Below, in pieces: positions 58,375 to 64,000 of a stretch of 64,000 nt of DNA. Under the pieces are notes generated by a model. The model was not told the DNA's origin. It searched no databases and saw nothing but the letters and a program-made list of their open reading frames with translations. Positions within the stretch are counted from its first letter, which is position 1, and every line of letters begins with the position of its first letter. Origin of the DNA: Collybia mongolica (lineage: Eukaryota; Basidiomycota; Agaricomycetes; Agaricales; Clitocybaceae); assembly GCA_013420905.1 (NCBI GenBank), contig JAAXNY010000013.1, forward strand, positions 620,001 to 684,000, written 5' to 3'. Both the position numbers and the translations under genes were made by a program.

Positions 58375-59287
58375 CTAAACGTAACATGGACATCCTTTCC
58401 CGACCACAAACGCCGCGTCATGTGATGCCTCGCTAGGAACGTCCACATCCGGCTTAGACTTAAGCTCCCAGGCAAAAAAAGGAACGTCAGGCGTCTTGAG
58501 TGTGCGGAGGGACTCAAACTGGGACAATGAAGAGACAATATCGTTCTGAATATTTGATATAAGTGCAAGCGCGGTGTCAAGCAAGATAAGATCACACCCA
58601 GGTATTCTCAGAGTCCAATATTGATATCCCAAGCCAGGTAAGTGACGGGAAAGCAGCGGCGAGCATGCGCACAAGTTCTACGTCGAATTTGATGTTGCTG
58701 TGACACAGATCCAAAACATACAATGCATGCACATTGTGAAGCCTGGTGAGCAAAGGCTCAAGTACTTCCAGCTTGCTAGTTTCTTGTGTTTGATGTTTGA
58801 AACGTCCCCGCGGGAGAGATTGCCGGACCTTGAGCTCCTCGAGCTTGAGAAGCAGGTGCCTGTCAGTCACAAACTTCACCCATAGGACTGGCCCGTCGAG
58901 TTTGGTGAGGTAAGGAAGGGAAGGCAGATCCAAGGGCTCGTATAAAACACACTTATCAAATTCCTTGATCGAACGTGGAAAAGAGAGGGTTTCAAGCTGG
59001 GTGGCATGGTTTCTGATGAAGGTGGCGAGAGGAGTATAATCCCCCTCACGATCTTTATCGTCATTTGAGGGCGATTGGATGTGCAACTCCCTGAGATAAG
59101 GGAAGTGTTCAGACCCATCGATGAAATTGACGAGATTGTCGAGAAGATCAAAGTTGAAGCTTGCTGAGAGATCTAGGACCTCAAGATAGGGCGCAAGCTC
59201 TTCAAAGAGTTTGCAGAGAAGTTTGTAGTAGGTGTTCATGTAGAGAAACATGCATTCAAAGATTTGATGATTCACTGAATTCTGCAA
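58375..59287 (-). CDS. Leucine-rich-repeat / F-box-like protein, N-terminus uncertain
   Basis: Exon A (58,598 to about 59,287) and exon B (58,375-58,545) join across a GTGTGA...TTCAG intron without breaking the frame. The protein has irregular Leu-rich units (LAPYLEVLDLSASFNFDLL, HFPYLRELHIQS, TQLETLSFP, LPYLTKLDGPVLWVKF, LLKLEELKV, HNVHALYVLDLCHSNI, FPSLTWLGISIL). This is the pattern of the LRR part of the very numerous basidiomycete F-box proteins. No F-box is visible. The sequence before the frame, TTGCAG at 59,287, could be a splice acceptor, so upstream exons may exist in 59.3-60.3 kb. Otherwise translation would start at ATG 59,251. Confidence 0.6.
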
Positions 59288-60300
59288 TTCACATTACTTA
59301 TCACATTTCACTGTGTTCTTCATCAATGTGAGAGCCAAGAGATCTGTTGTTGAAAGTTGTATTAATTTAAAGGCAAAAAACCCATTAATGACATTCTATT
59401 ACATTCTTATGGGGTATATAAAAACATAGACTTAAAACACAAGGAAAGCTAAGCTTCTGCACAGCAATCCTCAAACTGAGTTTCCTCGAGAGTTGTTTCA
59501 AATCTACAAAATGTGCACAGGTGGTAAAAATGGTGCTAGGTGTGTACATTGAGGCAGTTGGAATTACAAAAATATCAGAAATATGATACGACGCGTTCTC
59601 GCAACGAGTCATTCAATATGTCCATTTTTGTGGCGCAGTAGAAGCACACCAAGCCTTGTGCACCCCCAATCTCAGCCTCCAACTCCTACCTGCTCCATCC
59701 ATCAACTTAACATTTTGCAACGCCAACAGTTCACTAATGTTGGCAAATGTCAGGACAGATTTATCAAAATAGATAAGCAAGTCTGACCCCCGTGGGTGCT
59801 CGGACTCCAAGTACAGGAGTGTAGGCCAATACGTAATTCCTTCAAGCGAGAGAATGTAAACAGCTAAGAAGCCCAAGGGCATGTGTGAGCTAGTTGGAAG
59901 TACGTTTGACAAGAGCATGGTCGTACAGGTATTCTATATGCAGATTCCGCTCTCAGTATAACTTCTGTCAGAAGTCTGGAAGTACATCTCCAGGGTTTGA
60001 AGTCTCTCCCCAAACGTACCTCTTGCGGTCTGCGCAAAGAGCAAAAATTCGGGCCCGAGGCAGTCCGAGACTTCATCTAAGATATGCTCGACCCACTGCA
60101 GATGGTAGATATCTTGAGGAACAGTAGCTCTTCCGCAGCCAGAGACAACATCAGGAAAAATGACATTGGTCATTCTTATCAAATATTGCAATATCTTGTA
60201 AGTTCTCAAAGTTTGGCAAATAATGATCAAGATTTTGATAAATTGCCACAAATTACATGGTGGGGCATGATATTTTATCTATTTGTGTAACTTCTTGTCA
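59288..60300 (-). other. Possible upstream exons or decayed gene on the minus strand
   Basis: Two minus-strand open stretches (59,934-60,251, with FPDVVSGCGRATVPQDIYHL; and 59,613-59,918, with GITYWPTLLYLESEHPRGSD) look protein-like in composition but carry no domain I recognise. They could be the N-terminal exons of the LRR gene or a separate remnant. Confidence 0.3.
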
Positions 60301-60454
60301 AAACTTGATCCTTCCTAACAGATTGTGCATAATCTCACTCCAGACAAGATACTGGAGAATTGGCTTGTGTCATTAATTCCAGGAGATAGTAACCACTGAA
60401 TGAAAAAAAATATGCTAGATTGAAGATGACAAAGTCTGTCAGGTTCAGATACAC

Positions 60455-61625
60455 TGTCCAAGGTCCGGGTCAGGACCTGCAGGACCGGTGACAAGCCTAG
60501 CTCGGCGCTAGGCATGTTATTCCTCGTTCAATCGTATTTCGCGCTCACAAGTATACCCATTTCCTACTCTCATTCGCGCGCATCTACACACGGCTTACTT
60601 CGCGCGCAATCCCTCATTCTCAATCTTACTTTGCGACTCTCATACACGCTTATTTCGCAAACTTCTCTCTTACTTCGGGATCTTCGGGCTTGACCTACTT
60701 CGCGCGCTTTAACTCTGTTCCATCTCGGGGACCCCGGGAACGCCACTCCACAAGTCGGTCGCGGAAGTCCTTTCCGTCTCAACGACCCTGCTCCGTTTCC
60801 GATCAAGGATTGACATCCCGGCGTTCAGTTAATTAGTGATCTCCGTTCTAGGCACGCTCGCCTTATCTCTTAGGTATTCCTTAGTTCGCCGTCGCACGAG
60901 TTTATCTTAATTTAGTAGTTTGTATCTCGACTCACCTTTCTCCTACTTGAAAATTTTACCTTACATCTCCATTTAGATTCCATGTAGTTAGTATAAAAAC
61001 CTCTGTACTTTACTACTAGAGAATCAGTACACTTTCCCCTCCTCTCTACATCTAAACTTCGCTCTCAAACGCTTCTGTGCATACTCAACAAGTTCACAAC
61101 TGCTCCGACTTATTGACACGAAGTTCGCGCACGCCTGTATACGTTTCGTTTGCGAACTACAGGGCAGCACCTTAATCGTTGTCGTCTTAAGCTCGCGACT
61201 TTGTGCGCGGAGAATCTCGAACCTCTAAGTCCGCATTTCAGTTGCGTGTTGCGCACTTTGCGTCTTTTAGTGTCGAAGTCTCACAACTCGTTTGGTTTGT
61301 TAGTCACTAAGCGTACCTCTTACTTCGCGCGTGTTACGCACTCCCCTTGGTAATTCTCCGTACTCCGAACTGTGCACTGATATCTTCTCCCTCCTTTTGA
61401 TACAGAAAACACCCCTCACTTTCTAGGAGAGGACCTGCGAGATAAGAACGCGCACTTAGTTCTCACATCTCGCACGGACTCGTAACTGTCACCGGGTCCG
61501 ACCCAGGTCCGACCCTCACAGGTCCAGTCCAGGTTCAGCAAAATACTGGACCGGACCGCCCTCACAGGTCCAGGTCCAGTCGAGAAGTGGACCGCGAACC
61601 GGGTCCGGACCACGCGGACCTGAGT
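60455..61625. repeat. GGTCC-flanked, CpG-rich segment, possible solo LTR or terminal-repeat element
   Basis: GGTCCGGGTCAGGACCTGCA near 60,461 and a dense cluster of GGTCC/GGACC words at 61,490-61,625 flank about 1 kb of TC- and CGCGC-rich sequence without coding potential. The middle has a promoter-like stretch with TATAAAAACC at 60,991 followed by pyrimidine-rich sequence, as in retrotransposon LTRs. Ends and target duplication could not be fixed, so the class is uncertain. Confidence 0.35.
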
Positions 61626-61902
61626 ATACATTAGAGATTATGCACCTCCACAAAGATGACCAAAGTTTTCGATGATCATGCACATGTTCAAGGACTGGTA
61701 GAATATCGATAGTATGTAAAATGATGTAATGGCAACATTTGCCCATATTTGGACCTTGAGAAGACCCTTGCCTTTTTTTTTTTTCATCAATCCACGCAAT
61801 GTGCAGAGGCCCTTCCATCATGAAATGTCGCGTCGGGAGCGAGACAAAGTGGATACAGGGCTGATTATTGAGGGAGGATGACGCATTCAGCCTTCAAAGC
61901 GG

Positions 61903-63972
61903 GTGCAAGGGCTAGATTACCCCGAGACAATTGTAAAAAAAACTCGAGGAAAAGAAGGTAAGTTGACATTTCATGTATTCAAATCCATCCTCACCTCCAT
62001 GATCCAGATGGTGCAAACATGGTTTCCAATATACGGAACATTGAAGATGGTTGAGAAGGTCGAGAGAGTCACGCTGATACACCAAAAAGGAGTGAGCCGC
62101 ATCGAAAATGATAGCCGGAATGTAACGAACTCACAAATGCCGAATTCGCTTGATTAGCTTTGCAAAAGGAGGCTACCTCTACAAGAGACCTGTCAAAGCC
62201 CTTTGGGGAAGCATGTAATGCAGATAATACTTTGAAGGGCGCATCTGAGAGACCTGCAAAAGAGAATAGTATCGAGAAATTCTTGACGAAACCAAGAAAA
62301 ACCCCCAAAGTGACAAAGGCTGGACTTCAAGAACACCTTCTCGAGCTGATTGTCGACTGTGACCTGGTGCGTTACCCATATGTATGTTGCAAGCCTTCTA
62401 CTTTCACTCACCTTGTTTGCAGCCATTCCGATTTGCCGATTGCAAATCTTTGCGTCAACTTCTGATCTATACCAATCCGACCCTCACTGACCACGATATA
62501 CCCCATAAGTCGACTATGGCTGCAGCCGTTAATGCAAAAGTAGAGAAACTAGACGAAATTGACATCAAGACACTTTGAGTACGTGATTCAGTTGTCATGA
62601 TGATATTTCTTTGTGCTCACCATTGGTATTTGCTAGCGGATTGATTGGAGGATAACTGCATCATGGGATGGCTGGTTGACAAAACGTAGGCGTCCCTACA
62701 GTGCCTTTGCTGTTCATTACATCGACTATGCACCCAACAAGCCCAACGACTGGTTCATCAAGAGTCATCTTCTTGCTTTCGAGCCAACCGTCGGACGCCA
62801 CACTGGAAATGCAATTGGCCGCGATATCGTCAACATTCTTGAGAAGTTTGGGATCGCGGATAAGGTAAGCATTCTCCTCGTTCTGGCTTTTCAATATGAT
62901 AACTGATCTCTTGTGACTAGCTTCATGTCCTTGTCGGTGACAATGTCACAGTCAATGATAAATCGGTATGCTACGTCTGTAAGACACTCGACCCGACAAG
63001 GAAGCAGTTGATCCCAAAAATGGTTCGAGGCTGGTAAGTTGAACCTTACATGTTATTTGGAGCATTTCTAATCACCTTTCAGTTGTATCAATCACACGAT
63101 GAACCTGGCAGCTACGCATTTCATCAAGGCCCTTGGTATTCCTACATCATCGAAGTTGAAGCGCGCCTGTCACGGGAGCAGGGGGAAGGGGAAGGGAAAG
63201 CAGGTTCTGGAGGGTAGTGATTTCGAAAATCATGATTCAGGTGATGAGGGCAGTGGCGATGATGTGGACCAATATGACAATGATGATGAGTTCAACATCG
63301 AAGTCAACACAGAGATTGAAGCAACATCTGACGACATCGAGGCCATGCTTGGGACAACTATCACCGATTTCGAGGCGGGGGATGTCGTTGGGAAGGTAAT
63401 GGCCTTTGTCAATCAGCTTCAACCTGCAAGCGAGCCTACTCGGGATTTTCTGAAGCAACTCTGTCATACCAATGAATGCTCACCACGGGACCTCAAGCTC
63501 TGGGTTAGAAGTCGTTGGGGCAGCCTAAGCAATTGATTTGAGGTCGTCCTCAGCATGCGTGCGGCTATCGACAACTTTTGTACACTTGCTGATGGGAAAT
63601 CCAACCTCCCTCCTTTGCAAAAACCCAAGTTGTGGCGAAACTTCCGGCTGGAGAAGGCGGAATGGCGTATCATTGACTTGGCATATAAATGTCTCAAGGT
63701 ATTGTCCGTCACGGTTTACTATGACCCCAGCTGACAGTTCTGCTCAGATTCCGGCGAATTCGCACAGCCAGCTATCGGCAGAAAAGACAGCAACCGCACA
63801 TAAAGTATATCCGCTTATCATTCAGCTGATCACGAAGTGGGAAGAATATCTCAAGGACCCTGAATTTGCCCCGGTCCACGAGGCGTTGGAAGCTGGTCTC
63901 GCAAACGTTGACAAATGGTATCGGACTACAAAGGACACTATGATGTACTTTATTACCCACGGTAATGTTTAA
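61903..63972 (+). pseudogene. hAT-family transposase, partial at the right edge
   Basis: Exon-like blocks in order: a basic N-terminal part around 61,900-62,160 (possible BED-finger remnant); LQEHLLELIVDCDL near 62,330; FADCKSLRQLLIYTNPTL and HDIPHKSTM (62,430-62,520); RIDWRITASWDGWLTKRRRP through YIDYAPNKPNDWFIKSHLLA (62,637-62,866); LHVLVGDNVTVND; CINHTMNLAATHFIKALGIP (63,083 onward); an acidic insert; RSRWGSLSN; then a C-terminal part from about 63,555. The core order is that of hAT transposases domesticated or active in fungi. The expected (T)xDNASN block reads GDNVTVND, and a frame change near 63,536 suggests decay or an intron. It probably continues beyond the window. Confidence 0.75.
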
Positions 63973-64000
63973 TCTTTTCTGTCTCTTCCTTATTTAACAT

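Overview
The window looks like genomic DNA of a filamentous basidiomycete, most likely an agaricomycete. The signs are host-type genes broken by many GT-AG introns of about 45-60 bp, a DUF6533-type membrane protein pair, an Ind1/NUBPL Fe-S factor, and transposon families typical of mushroom genomes (Ty3/gypsy, Tad1-like LINE, Helitron, hAT). No species is assigned.

Positions 1 to about 33.3 kb are an old, nested repeat island, strongly depleted in CpG. It holds a decayed Ty3/gypsy pol (0.9-3.1 kb) and three copies of a non-coding element with TIR-like ends, long AAC/AGC-type triplet tracts and a tRNA-like segment. It also holds a foldback-like element with about 230-bp tandem repeats (12.2-14.2 kb), a 5'-truncated LINE copy with a 17-bp target duplication (15.1-16.5 kb) and a Helitron helicase fragment (19.3-19.8 kb). 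The largest element is a decayed Helitron (22.5-32.7 kb). Its helicase was split by a full-length LINE of about 6.4 kb (25,681-32,048, minus strand, 15-bp target duplication). A small MITE closes the island at 33.0-33.3 kb.

From about 34.6 kb base composition and gene density become ordinary. In order there are: a DUF6533-like membrane protein and a decayed tandem paralogue; an 11-exon DHA2-type MFS drug:H+ antiporter on the minus strand; a divergent type-I-like (FluG-class) glutamine synthetase domain protein; and a convergent mitochondrial Ind1/NUBPL P-loop NTPase. Next comes a very long multi-exon secreted gene, 49.45-57.97 kb. A right-handed beta-helix module runs without a break into a GH18 chitinase-like module and a long C-terminal extension like that of killer-toxin-like fungal chitinases. 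A minus-strand leucine-rich-repeat/F-box-like gene follows, then a GGTCC-rich, probably LTR-like stretch, and a hAT transposase that runs towards the right edge.

The most unusual item is the 49.45-57.97 kb gene. Splice phases join the beta-helix and GH18 parts, and the GH18 catalytic motif has lost its acidic residues. For the MFS, glutamine synthetase and Ind1 genes the exon coordinates were worked out by hand, and total coding lengths are exact multiples of three. Other models are approximate.
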